Shown piece by piece: positions 25,393 through 37,468 of a stretch of 64,000 nucleotides of DNA (its first letter is position 1; each line of letters starts with the position of its first letter). The position numbers were made by a program, and so were the translations under genes. Under the pieces are notes generated by a model that saw nothing but the letters and a program-made list of their open reading frames with translations, was not told where the DNA came from and searched no databases. The DNA is from Oenanthe sinensis (Eukaryota > Streptophyta > Magnoliopsida > Apiales > Apiaceae), in NCBI GenBank assembly GCA_028671895.1, contig CM053794.1, positions 23,050,501-23,114,500 of the forward strand, read 5' to 3'.

Positions 25393-25533
25393 TTTAAAAT
25401 TAGTTGACCACGACATTTAATTTTTAAACTTATTAAATTTTCTCTTTAAACATTGTGTTTGATTTTAGTAATATGTTATATGATTTACGTGTGTGGGTGA
25501 CAAATTATTTTTGAATTCAAAACTATATCTTGA
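25393..25533. repeat. Spaced repeat, copy 2 (partner at 23611)
   Basis: Same ordered words as 23611-23793. The pair encloses about 1.6 kb including the Stowaway MITE, but they do not look like LTRs. Confidence 0.55.
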
Positions 25534-26275
25534 TTAAATATTTTTTTATTACTTTTTTACATTTAATATGTCTCGGTTTAATACAAATTGATTATTATTT
25601 TTTAATATTTATTTTATTTAGTGGATAATAAAAGTTAATTATATTTACTTTTTTTAATTAATTTATTAAATACATTATAAATATTAGAATATAAAAATAT
25701 TTAAATATTACCATTTTAAAATTAAACTGATGGTTAAATATCCTATACTACAATTATCAATCCAGTTAAGAAGTATAAAAAAAGAAGGTAAAAGACTCAT
25801 TATGATTTGTTGAATATTAAAATACTAATACCTAATTGGTTGAAAACTCATAAAAAATATTTGATTGGTTAACCACATGGTGTGGTAGACTGAACTATTA
25901 TGATAAAAGATATTAAGATTCGATGATGGTGTATATAAAAAAAACATTTACCTGATTCAGCAAAATATTTCACCCAAATATTATTTTGTAAAATTCTTAA
26001 TTTAATAATAATCGTTTAAATCTTTTAAATATAAAATTGAATACATTATACATCCCTAATTTTTGTTATAATTCAGATATATTTTGCTGGTACCTCAATT
26101 TTTAAATTTATAATTGAATTTCTGAAGCAAAATTACAAAATAAAACAATTATTTTAAACACTGAGCTTCACTGCTACGCACATACTACTAAATGGAGTAT
26201 AATCCTATTTGAAGTAGGATTTTTAACATTCTAATAACTTACTCATGCTTGGAACTTTCCAAGCCTCCTTGGACA

Positions 26276-26286
26276 CTATATATATA
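26276..26286 (+). promoter_or_regulatory. TATA box of the 180-aa ORF gene
   Basis: CTATATATATA lies about 85 bp before the ATG, followed by a CA-rich leader. Just upstream, GGAACTTTCC (26251-26260) fits a two-unit heat-shock-element core GAAnnTTC; that second point is weak. Confidence 0.55.
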
Positions 26287-26367
26287 CCATTCGATGCACG
26301 CACATAACATAACATAACACATCTTCATACACACTCACAATTAAAATTATCTCAAGTAGTATAAGCT

Positions 26368-26910
26368 ATGGGTTATTGTCGTCCTGCTCCTAAAATTGTC
26401 AAGGGCCCTGGATCACAACTAGAAGTTCGAGTTCGAAAAACCCGTCCTTATGAAATTCTACGTCCCTGTCCTTTAAATTGCAAATCATCTCATTCCCTTC
26501 GCATCACCTTTTTAACTCACACTCGAAAGAGGTATGTGGATTCGTCGTCGTCTTTGATCGGTTCTGAGCAAGAAACAACTGGAGAAGAGACTGTATGTGT
26601 CGATAAACGGTTTTTCTTTAAAGGCAGCCATGCAATCAAGAATTATAATTGTATCTCGGGAGTTCTTGAATCTTTGAATGTGAAGGGGTATTTACATAAT
26701 AGAATTAGTAGTCAGATCATGTCGATGGGAGAGTGCAAGTACAAGGGTGGCAAGAAGGTGAAGAGGAAGATTTACGAGGGGTTGCATGTTGATTTGACTT
26801 TGATTCAGACGTTTCTTGGTGATCAAGATTCGGTTTACGAGTTGTTTGACAAGTCGATGCAGGAATCTGGCATGGAACCTAGTGAAAAAGGGGTGCACTT
26901 TGTGCTTTGA
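26368..26910 (+). CDS. Unrecognised 180-aa protein, single exon
   Basis: Not recognised. The frame runs from the first ATG after a good TATA box to a TGA stop. The product is basic in its first third (EVRVRKTRPYEI, THTRKR). It has a cysteine pair PCPLNC, a central segment VCVDKRFFFKGSHAIKNYN, then basic GGKKVKRK and an acidic, probably helical end (DQDSVYELFDKSMQESG). There is no signal peptide or membrane segment. Codon use and the neighbouring TATA box and leader favour a real gene. It is higher in GC than its surroundings. It could be a lineage-specific small nuclear protein, but that is only a guess. Confidence 0.65.
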   Translation: MGYCRPAPKIVKGPGSQLEVRVRKTRPYEILRPCPLNCKSSHSLRITFLTHTRKRYVDSSSSLIGSEQETTGEETVCVDKRFFFKGSHAIKNYNCISGVLESLNVKGYLHNRISSQIMSMGECKYKGGKKVKRKIYEGLHVDLTLIQTFLGDQDSVYELFDKSMQESGMEPSEKGVHFVL

Positions 26911-29900
26911 GAACAATTTCTATTTGATTGATGTTAGATTAAGGGTTCATAAGAATTTAGAATATTTGTTTGTGTTATTGTAGTCTCTGAAAAAACAATT
27001 TAGGGCATGTCTTTTGTGCAATATGCGTTTAATGAAAGTTGTAATTCTTTTTTTATTATCTGCGTAATCAATCTTTTTCTAAGTAATGTTTGGCCAATTA
27101 GTATATTTGGCTTTCTGTCAGATCTTAAATCAAGTTGGATTTTTTTTTTCTGCTTTTTATTGAGTCGCGATCTTGAGAAACCTAAACACATATGGTGCAT
27201 ACAATGATTTGGTACAAAAGATTTTGCATTTTTCTTGTGAGAATGTGACCCTATAAAATTAACTTTTCGATTTCGCCCCCCATTGAAAATGATCTTCAAT
27301 ATTCTATTTTACAAAACAGTTTGCTTATAATTTATAAGAATGTAAAGTAAATAGATCAGTGTTTGGAAAATTCTTTTATGAGAATTGCTGTTGTAAGTTA
27401 GAGCTCTATAGAAAACATGAACATCAATTCTGGTATTGTTTAATTTTATCGGGCATTATTTGATCAAGTTGAGTTTGATCACGAAAATAATTTTGTTTAT
27501 AAAAGCTCTCTGAAACCGCAACTTGCTGAAAACTCTATTGCAAATCTGTTTTGAATTGCAGTGAAGAGAGGTAATCAATGCCATCCCAAATAAGCAGATC
27601 ATGAGTATAGAAAAATCATGTGGAACGAAAGCTGCTCTGCCATTTTGAGTACTGTTACTTGGAAAAGCTTTTCATCATAGAGTGTGGTAGCTTTACAAAT
27701 CTTTGTTGATAGTTATTTTTTGAAAATACGATAAGTCTTCCTGGAGTGGAAGGAGTCTTTAACATGTTCTTGCTTGGCTTATAGAAACACCAGTGATACT
27801 TTTGAAGGGAAACACTTAACTTAAAAGAAAATTTTGATCGGATTTATTATTAATTTTTTCTAAAATTCAACTGCATCTAGTGGATGATATGGGTGACAAA
27901 TAATTTGTAAGAACTGCTGTTGTAATTTTACAGCTCGCAAAAAAAAGAAATTGGGCTCCTCTGCAGCTTGAGGATTTTTATCAAGCTTTTTGTTGCTTTA
28001 TGGGAACATAGTTTGGGAACTGATATCGGACCCATGCCTAGAACTTTCATTCGTTATCATTGACAATGTGGCTAAACATCGTTCTTTTTGGTTCTTGAAG
28101 ATTTGGAAAATCGCTTGAAGTGGATGTCAAAATACTTAAATAGTTAGTACAATTCACTTTACTTTTTTAGCCTTCAGCAATGCCAGAACAGAAGCTGCTA
28201 GGCTTTAATTGATCAAGGTTGTTTTGAACACAAAATAACTTTTGGCTAGCTCTATTGTTGAATTATCTTCAAGAGCTTGAGGATTTTTTTTTCATTTACT
28301 AGCTTTTTGTTGCATTATGCAGAATTTACTTTCATGAAATTGCACACACGATTCTATCGGATACAGAGTTCGGGGACTGATGCCGGAGCCATACTCAAAC
28401 TTCTTATTCTTAAACTGATACTGAACTTATGATATCGGTTATTCTTTAGGCTTAGGTTAGATTTTACTACAAATTTATGTCATCACTCATCAGTCACGAT
28501 GTGGCAGATATGTCGAAACTTCTTCTTTTATTTTTGCTTCTCGAGTACTTTGAAATTTTCTACACTTCTTTCACTTTTGGTGTGTTTCTTTCCCTGCTGT
28601 GGCTTAAGATGTGCTGCAAGAGTCCTGTGATTCAGTGCCATTAACTGGTGATCAGTAGAACACAAGCGTATGTTTTGTTTCTGAGTATTCTGTTCTTTCA
28701 AAATGTTCTTTTTTTTAATCAAAGTTCCACCTGTGTTTACTTACTATAAGCAGCCATTAATGTGGAGGCTTGGAATTAAAGGTTACTTCAGATTACTTGC
28801 GCGAATTGTTAATAAAACCTTGGTTGTTGCAATCCTCATCGATCATAAATCATACAGTATTATATAGTTATACATCTTCATTCATAGTAAAAAAAAGACC
28901 AAGTACTTGACTACAGGGAAAAGAGTCTTCCCTGTGTTCTTGAATGGCTAATAGAAATATCATACAAGTTTTTTGTTTTTTTTTGGTCAAGAAACATCAT
29001 ACAGGCTATTTTTTATTGTATTGGGTAATCTTGATTACTTTACCTCCTGTACATCATTTTAATTGCATAACTTACTCTGCAACTTCCAATATTGCTGCCT
29101 ATTCCAATTTTTTTTTCCCGGAAAATTTCCATTGCTGCCTGTACAGGATTTACCAGGTATCTTTGATTTGGTTTACTTCATATGTTTACTATTAAAAGAG
29201 CTGATACAAATTTACCAATTTACTATAGAAGCGTAGCTCGTGGTTGCACATAGGTAGCCATCTAATATTTTCGGAAATTCTTTTGGGTACTTAGAATTAC
29301 TGTACATATAATTAGTTTTTTAACGCTTTTGTGTAGAGACTTTCTGGACAGCAAGTGCGCTCGTATAACAGTTCTGGAGTTATGTCCTTCGGGCCTTTGC
29401 TCAGCTTGGTTGGATTGTTAGCCCTACTGTTATGTTCTTGTTCTCATTTCTCACTTTCTATACTTAAGGTCTTTTGGCTGCTTGCTGCCGTTCTCGAGAT
29501 CCTGTTTCCAGGAGGAGAAACTACACTTACATGGAGGCTGTTCAAGCCAATCTTGGTATATTTTTTATTTAATATCGAACTTTTGAGTTTATATAATTTT
29601 CATTTTTCATCTCATAGTTAAAGTCTGTATTAGGTGTGGGATGTTTTGTCTTTTTCATTACAGGTGGTTGGAAGCCAATTCAGTACTTGTCTACTAGAAT
29701 TTCTTTGGGGTGGGTGTGGGCTACACATATGCTGCATTTTTAAGCATATGCCACTATGCCAGTAACTTATTTCTTCAAAATTAGTTCTTCAGGGTAATTC
29801 AATGTTTAGTTTGATTTATTGACATAAATGAATTGTCTCATTAGTTCTTCAAACTTATTTATTGATTTATTCAATATCTCATTTTGATGAAAAACATGAA

Positions 29901-31152
29901 GAACACGGATGGAAAATGACGTATTTTGTAGCTAATCTTCCATAACGATATGTTAGAATGACACCCCCACCATCCGGGCCCGGCCCGTTCTGTCACCTTT
30001 CTTCTTTTATTGTTTACTTTAATCTTTATTTGACGAAATGCTACTATTGCCGATGAAAACTCTTGATCTTAATTCCAGTACAGAATAGCAGCCCAATTCT
30101 CATCAGCAGCTAACCTATTTATTATCTACTCATCTCTCAACCTACTCAAACAACATCCACCAGATTTATTACCAGCTAACCCTTGCTCTTAACTTGCATA
30201 GATAAGGAATTCGACTAATAATAAATTAAATACTTTTCGATGCTAATGGATGGGATATGCACATCACAAATTATGTTGCATTGCAAATTAATTGGACCTG
30301 TCACCTTTGATCGAATAACATGTTGCCGAGCTATTGGCTTTATTGATAATGATTTCCCACCTGATTGACTGCTTTGCTACATTATCTTCCATCCTCTTTC
30401 TAGTAGCATAGTAATTCTTCATGTTTGTTATTTAAATGGTATCCTGGCATTATACACAAGTTTACCCTAGATTGTTCAAAATTGTCGAAGCTTTGGGTAC
30501 CTGGATAAGCTACCGAAAAGGTGGAGATCGGAGATCTCATCTCCAGTTCACCGCTCTACCAGTGACAAGTTCTTGACTTCGAAATCTCACTCTCATTTCC
30601 TTTTGTACTTGAACAACTGCAGATTACGAAAAAATTAAATAAATACTAACCTTTTGTTTTTAGGTGATCAGAATCTTGATTATTTAAGACTTTGAGCCGA
30701 TTATCTGTCAAAATACTAGTTATGAACCTTTTGATACTCTTTAAGTCTTGAGACTTGCAAGCAACATAAAACCTATACAAGAATACTCGAGTCATCGAGT
30801 GTAGCCCAGAGAGTATGTTGGCTGAACTTGGAGCCAGCATATTCTTTTCATCAACAGTAAGTTATCATTTGCACGAACTATATATTTACACACAGATATG
30901 TACATAACTTAAAAACTCTAGGTTTAACACTGAAGTAGTGAGTAGTCACACAAATTATAATTTCTACTTGTACAATCGTAGCTGTATCTTTCACATATAC
31001 TCACCATTACACTTGGAGCTTAAACAAATAAAAATAGACTCCATAAAACATAGCGAAGCAAATCGAAAATAACTGCAAGCATCGCTATGATCTATTGAGC
31101 GTTTTATTGTTTAATTATACAACTTGTGTAACATAGCACCGGAGATCTAAGA
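26911..31152. other. 4.2-kb intergenic region without a supported gene
   Basis: The first few hundred bases probably hold the 3' UTR of the 180-aa gene. Between about 27500 and 28400 some phrases recur loosely, for example GCTTTTTGTTGC near 27990 and 28300, and GGGAACTGATATCGG near 28014 echoed by GGGGACTGATGCCGG near 28373; this suggests an old duplication. An open frame at 29355-29621 has hydrophobic stretches but no recognisable family. No RNA gene was identified. Confidence 0.45.
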
Positions 31153-32455
31153 CTATCCACCACACTGTATTTTAGTCGAACCATCAAAATTTTCACGACG
31201 AGTCCTATGACTTGCACTTGCGAGACCATCTATTTGGAGCCATGACAAATCCTCAAATGCACATTGTACCTCATAACCCCACTCTACATCGACAGGTTTT
31301 ATGTAATTAGGCCCCCATGCTGGAGTCCCATCTTCGTACGAATTGTGTGTCAATCTCTTCAATCCAGTCCCGTCTACATTTATAGTGTATATATCACCAT
31401 AATGCTGGTACTGATGAGGATTTGATACTGGCTCAGCTGAAACTGCATCATAGTCTGAAGTGAACACTATTTTTTTCCCATCAGGGCTAAAATATGGGTG
31501 GTTTGTCCGTCCAACTGATCCGCTTTGAACCAACTTTCGAAGCCCTGTTCCATTCGGATGAATCATATACAATTCGAACCCACCCGAACCCACAATTTCT
31601 CGGTCTGATGAAAAAGCAATCCATTCACCATCAGGCGACCAATTGCACATTGTGTCGCTCCATGGGCCTTCTGCTAGGCGGTGTAAACTACCAGCCTCAC
31701 CTTCAACCGCATCCATTATATACAAGTTCTTGTAACCTGACCGACCCGAACGAAATACAACCCATTTTCCATCCGGTGAAGGCCATGGGAATGCATTGTT
31801 AGCCCCTCCATGTGTTAACTTTTTGTAGCTAGATTCATGATCATTGTCATCAATGTTCAGAGACACTATATCAACCTCAGTACTTTCGCTCTCAAATGTA
31901 GGCCCGGTGCTTGTATAAACCACTCCTTTCCTCTTCGGATCCCAGGCCGATGCAAATGCCATATCACCCAAGACTTGTCGACGACCCGAACCATCCATGT
32001 TTGCAACGTAAAGACCCGGGAAGTTTACGAAAGCAATCCGGTTTCCATCGGGTGAGAAAGAAGCAAATGACCCATCAACACGAAAGAGCGAAATTTCGAG
32101 TGTCGGGCTTTTAAGGTTTTCCAGGAACAAGGGCTTTGCACTAGGCATTCCCTTAGCAGATCCTCTGCATTTATGGTATCCGATCCGTTTAGAATCCGAT
32201 GAAAAAAATGGACTAAAATGATGGGCATGGGGTGTAACGGGTCGGGTCAATTCTCGAAACTCATTAGCCTCCGAATCAAATATTTCTATATGGCGATAAT
32301 CCGACCCGGTTCGCCTTGTGACCACGGCAATTAAGTTTTTATTAGTAGTAGAAGCAGATGGGGTGACGAGTGAAGACCGGGTGGGGTGACTCGGTGAGTC
32401 AAAACCGAGTCAACACTAATTTGATCGGTTGTTGGTAAAATTGCTTTGTAAACCC

Positions 32456-33620
32456 TGTTAGAAAATGGAAAGTTTAAAACATATTTTATATATATTCTTG
32501 ATGTAATTTCCGGAAATTAACTAATGGAAGTTGTTCCTTCTTATGAGGACTTAAACTTTCATGTTTGGATCTAAGACATTTTTTTAGTGTAATCCATATA
32601 CAAATTGAGTATAATTTGCTTGTTTGAAATGTGTTAAATGTGTTTGTCCTACATAGAGAATGTAATATGGGTGTGGGTGCTTTATATGCATATATGTGCA
32701 ATGGTAGTTTCAACTACTAAAGCATGTGAGTGTGCATGATATAATTATGTGCTCTCGTGCGCGCCCACACGCGCGCCGCCGCCGCCGCCTAGTCACGCCA
32801 CGACACATGTTTCGCGTACCTGAGGTCAGTAAACTCTGATGGAAGGCTGGGTCAGAGTTTAACAGTAAACTCTGATAGAAGGTTGTGTCAGAGTTTAATA
32901 GTAAACTTTGATGGAAGGCTGAGTCAGAGTTTAGTAGTAAACTCTGATGGAAGGCTGAGTTAGAGTTTAACAATAAACTTTGATAGAATTGGCAGAGTTT
33001 ATAAACTCTAATGGGTCAATTTAGCTAAACTCTGATGGCTATTACAAATTTTGTTGATTCTGAAATATATTCTGTTAAAGTCAGAATAATTATTTTAATT
33101 AATGTTTTATCTGCTGTTACTTTTTATTGTATTATATATACAGAAAAACGTTGGAGATAAATGACAGACAAGTGACAAGTTTGTAAAAGCCCTAACAACT
33201 ATACTATGTATCTCCCACATTCATATTATACATATTATACATAGGTTTTCTGGGCAAACTGAGGTGCAAGTCGCTGTTGAGTGCTACATATCTGTGGATG
33301 AAGTACTCTGTATTTTTTCCCTAGAAATGATATTGCTGCAACCAAACACAACGTATTGGGGTAATAATCTCTTCAAGAACAGTCAAGACTTCTTGCAAGA
33401 CTTGGCGACTAAGCAGTTCTTTTGGTTCTATAAGTGTATGCATAAAGCTTCTATTAGAGTTAAGTGTTCTATCTTTTCTCTTGTCTTTGCAGTTACTGAT
33501 TGATATATCTTATTTCTACCTTCGTGCTTTGTTTTGTTAATTGGTTTAATCTACCAGTTTTTGTTAAATTATTTATATAACTGCCTCATTGTTGTGTTTA
33601 GATTTTAATTATTCCCATCA
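32456..33620. mobile_element. Solo-LTR-like insertion in the TolB-like gene (1,165 bp)
   Basis: Begins TGTTAG and ends ATCA (TG...CA). Flanking 5-mers are AACCC (32451-32455) and AACAC (33621-33625), a one-mismatch target-site duplication. Removing it with one 5-mer joins the host frame as ...WWSVYKAILP, which is what the family shows, so it is an insertion and not an intron. Inside are a GCC-rich patch (32759-32800), a hairpin tandem array and a TATA-like TATATATACAG near 33135. No pol. Its first ten bases match the start of the 12-kb Copia LTR at 49030. Confidence 0.75.
32830..32999. repeat. 36-bp hairpin tandem array (about five units)
   Basis: Each unit has TAAACTCTGA, about 12 bases, then TCAGAGTTTA, so every unit is a potential stem-loop. 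Forward words start at 32830, 32866, 32902, 32938 and 32974. Read on the minus strand the units give a 12-residue repeat of the form LNSDxAFHQSLL. Confidence 0.85.
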
Positions 33621-36375
33621 AACACTCCACCATCCATCATCACTTCTCATATGAAAATACAAAGTGAAATCATCGGCCCAACTAGGCCACCCACCGTGCT
33701 CAACTATCTTAACTTGTCTCGACCCCTCCCGAGTCAAAAACACATAAATATCAGTACCGAGTTCCTTAACTTCCCCATCCCAACCCTTTTCACCCAAAGA
33801 AGCTACAACTGTCCAAGCCCCAAAAGGTGACACTGTAGGACTAAAATCATCAACCCCATAAGGAGTCAGCCTCCGAGTCAACCTGGTACTCAACTGAGTC
33901 GAGTAAACAGCTGCCCAACTCATTCTCGACACCCTCGGTTTCTCGTGAGTCGACACTTAAATCAACGAGTCACCCACCAAACTCGGCCTGTCTTTCATCA
34001 ACACCCCACCGCCAATATTATTCTTCCCCAATCCACCACCCAACAAAGGAACCTGAACTCGGCCAACTCGGTGAGTCGACTCAGTAGAAACTTCAAGAAA
34101 CTCTCTCCGATCACCAGCTAAATCTCCTGGGTTTGTGTATATATAGTAGGTGTTTGGCTGGGCTTTTAATGGACTTATAAATGAAATATGCCCATATTGC
34201 TTATTTTGTACCGTTTGGCAACCGTGGATCATTGAACTTATCTACAGCTTATCTTGGATAAGAAATAAGTAACGGCCCCTTATTTTTTTTACATATCTCT
34301 TGTTATCCAACCCATTTCTGTAGCTTTCTCTTTTCTTCTCATCACCGAACCCTAGCAATAGCAGTCATCGACGACTTCTCATCAAACCCACCAACAGCGG
34401 CGACTTCTCCTCACCAAACCTAGCATCAGCGATTTTCTCGTACCTGATTTCTTCGCAGGTATCTTTACTTTTGTTAATTTTTGTATAATTCTCCCATCTT
34501 CGCCTCTTCTATTTTTTATAAAAGAGATGATTATTGTTTTTCAATATGCGTACCTACTTCAATTTGTACTCTGTTCTGTGGTGTATGTTCGTAATTGATC
34601 CACCTCTTTCTAGATTTGCTATTCTTCAGGTGGGTATCTCTCTCTCCCTCGCTCGCTCTAGATTTGTTGTAAGTGTATGTCAAGATTTTTACTATTTGAT
34701 TTTGAATCTTTGTTACTTCTTTGGGTATTGATCACATTTTTTATTAATAATTTACTTCTTGATTTTGCTTGTTAAAAGTTAAAGATTGAAGCTTTACAAA
34801 ATTACAATAAAAGCTTAAATTAAAGATTGAAGCTTTACACAATTACACATCTATTTGTGACAGTTTGTTTGATTTTATTGTAAATTTTATATGCATATTG
34901 ATTGTGTGTGTGTGTATAATAAATAATAATATTGTTAAGTTCTGTTTTAAGCTCAAATCCACTGACTGAAGAAGGAGATTTGTCATTCTTGAAGCATATA
35001 ATTTGGTCAATGATATTGTGTGATTTAGTGTATTGGAATAAAAAATTCCCGGGATTTATTCGGGTTCATGTCAATATGGTGAAATTTTTGGAGTACAAAA
35101 GTAGTCTTGCATTGGATATGATGTTATGCTTTAGCACAAATATGAGCAATTTTGGATAATGTTGTTCTTGAACGATAAGCCCTTTTGGAAAGACAACACA
35201 CATTTATAAGATCCAGAATTTATTTTTGGTCAATATAAGTTACATAATGTATCTAATTAGCTAGTGAATTACGTATAATACTAGAAATGTATCCTAATGT
35301 TACATTTGTTTGTACCCGTAGTCAGGGTCTGCAATCTTGTTCTCTTTTGTATCTGAAAAGTTCTAACTAATGAGATAAATTGCCTGCTATTTTAGCTCCA
35401 AGGGTTATTTGAAAGTTTTTAACATTTGCTTCTCCTTGACACGCCTATTTTTTATTTTGGTATGATAAGAAATTAGAAGATATTTGGCAGTCCATTTGTT
35501 TTGTTTCATGGCCTTTACCATAATATTTGGAGCTTCATCACTATTCTTTTGGTCTAGCAGTTGTCAAAATATTTTACAGCAAATGAGTACGAGACCCTAC
35601 AGGTGATATAATATGATGATAACTAGGCTAATCAGCTATAATATATCATGAAGGAACCACCTAATTGTTGGTGATCATGGACCAAGAGCTGTAGGTTGAG
35701 CTCTTCTATGAGTTGGGACCATAAAGTGATGTGATTCTTGTACTATGAACATATCTGTAGATGACAGGGACCATTCAGAGGTGGTTGAGCTTCACATTCT
35801 ATTCGTTATGATACCTTTACTTGCTTCACATTCTATTCGTTATGATACCTTTACTTGCCTCATTCAAGTGCAAAAACTGTTTTTGGATGTTTAACCAACC
35901 TACTTTATTGATAGTTATGATTTTGATTATAATTTTACACCCAGTATCAATATGAGAGACCCATCTATCTGTACTATGTACCAATGGTGTGTGTATAAAC
36001 AAAAATGGAAAAAAGATGGTAGCTTATGAAAGGGACGGGGTGCCAAAACTGAAGATAAGTAATATACTAGTATACTTGAGCAGGATCAATTGAACCAAAT
36101 TAAGAGCTGTAATTGCAGAACTGGGGTGAGGTTCTTACCCACTAAGCTTTTCTTACTACCTTATGTAGGAACCTCAATGCACTTTTTAGCTTTTCTTACT
36201 ACCTGCACTTTAAAGTCAGTCTAGTAGATCACTGGAATTCAGTAGTTGACACAAATTGGTAATAAATAGCTGCATTTCTAACTTCTGTGCATATATTTTT
36301 TTACATTCTTGAGAACTGTTGGGTAGAATTTGACAGGTATAGGACTTCTTTACATGTTTCAGACTCTGGTCACAA

Positions 36376-37468
36376 ATGGCTGCGTCGTCTGCAACAGGAT
36401 CATCATCTGCCAAGTGGACTGACGAATTACATCAAACGTTTGTTGAATTGTGTGCTGCAGAGGTTATCAACGACAACAAGGTAGGAAAAACTCTAAATAA
36501 AGTAAGTTGGGCTAAGATTCACCAAGAATTTTGTAGGTAGGGGAATGTGTCGTACAACATTAGACAGTTAAAAAATCATTGGGAAGCAATGAAATCGGAT
36601 TACCACATTTTTAAGAAATTAAAATTTGGTGAGAGTGGTCTAGGATGGAACGAGGTTACCAAAACCATTGAGGCGTCTCCAATATGGTGGTTACAGAAAG
36701 TGCAGGTATCTTTGAATTCTTCTCTTTGAATTTCTTGTCCATCATTATGTATATGTTAATATCTTGAATGGATTTTCTTCTATTTTTTGCCAAGTACTAT
36801 TGCTATGTATTAGTAACTTTAGGCAATTTACTAACTGGTCTTGAATTAAGTTTTCACTTTAACGTACTAATTGTTAACCTTTGTTTCAGGAAAATAGTAA
36901 AATTGCAAAGTTAAAAAACAAAGACCTGTCACTATTTATGCAATATTATGACACCTTGTTTGGAGATATTGTTGCTACTGGTGAAAGGGCAAGAGCAGCT
37001 AATACCTATTCCGCTGTGGATCTTGAGGTGGGTGGAGAGTTTACTGAGTTAGTCGACGAAGATCAAGGGAAGGAAGGCAGTGGTGATAGTGTTGACAATA
37101 ACATGCAGTCTCCAACAAATTTGTTTCCTTCGTCTTCGTTCAAATCTAACAGGAGTAGTGGTTCAAAAAGGAAGAAATCTGGAGCTGAGTATGTGCGGGA
37201 AGGGCTTGATGGTATATTACAAGCAATGTCTTCTAGGAGTACTTCTACAACAGCTGCGAATGAAGATGCAAGTTTGAATGAGGCAATTGATCTACTTGAT
37301 TCCATGGACGAGGTCCCTTGTGGTAGTGAATTGTATTACTTTTCTAGGCGTTACATTCTTGACAAGGGAAATAGGACACTCTTCCTCAAGGCACGCAACA
37401 ATGAATATCGATTTGGAGAGCTTATGTGGTCATACAGAAATGCTACAAAACCATCTGCTGGGCAGTGA
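36376..37468 (+). pseudogene. Harbinger-associated Myb/SANT-like DNA-binding protein
   Basis: Partner protein of PIF/Harbinger transposase, needed for nuclear import and end binding in this class. Two exons: 36376-36705 and 36890-37468, phase 0, 302 codons. The N-terminal Myb/SANT-like domain shows AKWTDELHQTFVELCAAEV, then NIRQLKNHWEAMKSDY and a Trp-rich WW near the exon end. The middle is acidic and serine-rich with a basic patch (SGSKRKKSG). The C-terminus has LYYFSRRYILDKGNRTLFL. There is one in-frame TAG at 36538-36540, in the middle of the Myb domain; otherwise it is open. The start ATG follows a long leader region that I could not resolve into exons. Confidence 0.8.

Larger units (their letters stand above)
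20900..26270. other. AT-rich repeat-laden intergenic region
   Basis: About 5.4 kb of very AT-rich DNA. Recognisable contents are listed separately: a short tandem repeat at 21.1-21.5 kb, a 0.6-kb direct duplication at 22.3-23.6 kb, a spaced repeat pair at 23.6 and 25.4 kb, and a Stowaway MITE. The bases right of 20857 should include the PBD promoter. Nothing else is supported. Confidence 0.6.

Noticed and set aside
27500..28420. Loosely repeated phrases with TGATG/CTGA-like words, possible box C/D snoRNA cluster
   Set aside because: Boxes are not at proper spacing with terminal stems; more likely an old degenerate duplication.
29355..29621. 88-codon hydrophobic open frame
   Set aside because: No family resemblance, no start context or convincing flanking exons; likely chance.
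32830..32999. Regular 36-bp array as a CRISPR
   Set aside because: Spacers are nearly identical and the organism is a plant; it is a minisatellite in an LTR.
33264..33503. 79-codon open frame inside the solo LTR
   Set aside because: No resemblance to a protein family; inside a mobile element.
32456..33620. Intron in the TolB-like gene
   Set aside because: Border sequences make frame only if the segment is removed with a 5-bp duplicate, and its ends are TG...CA.
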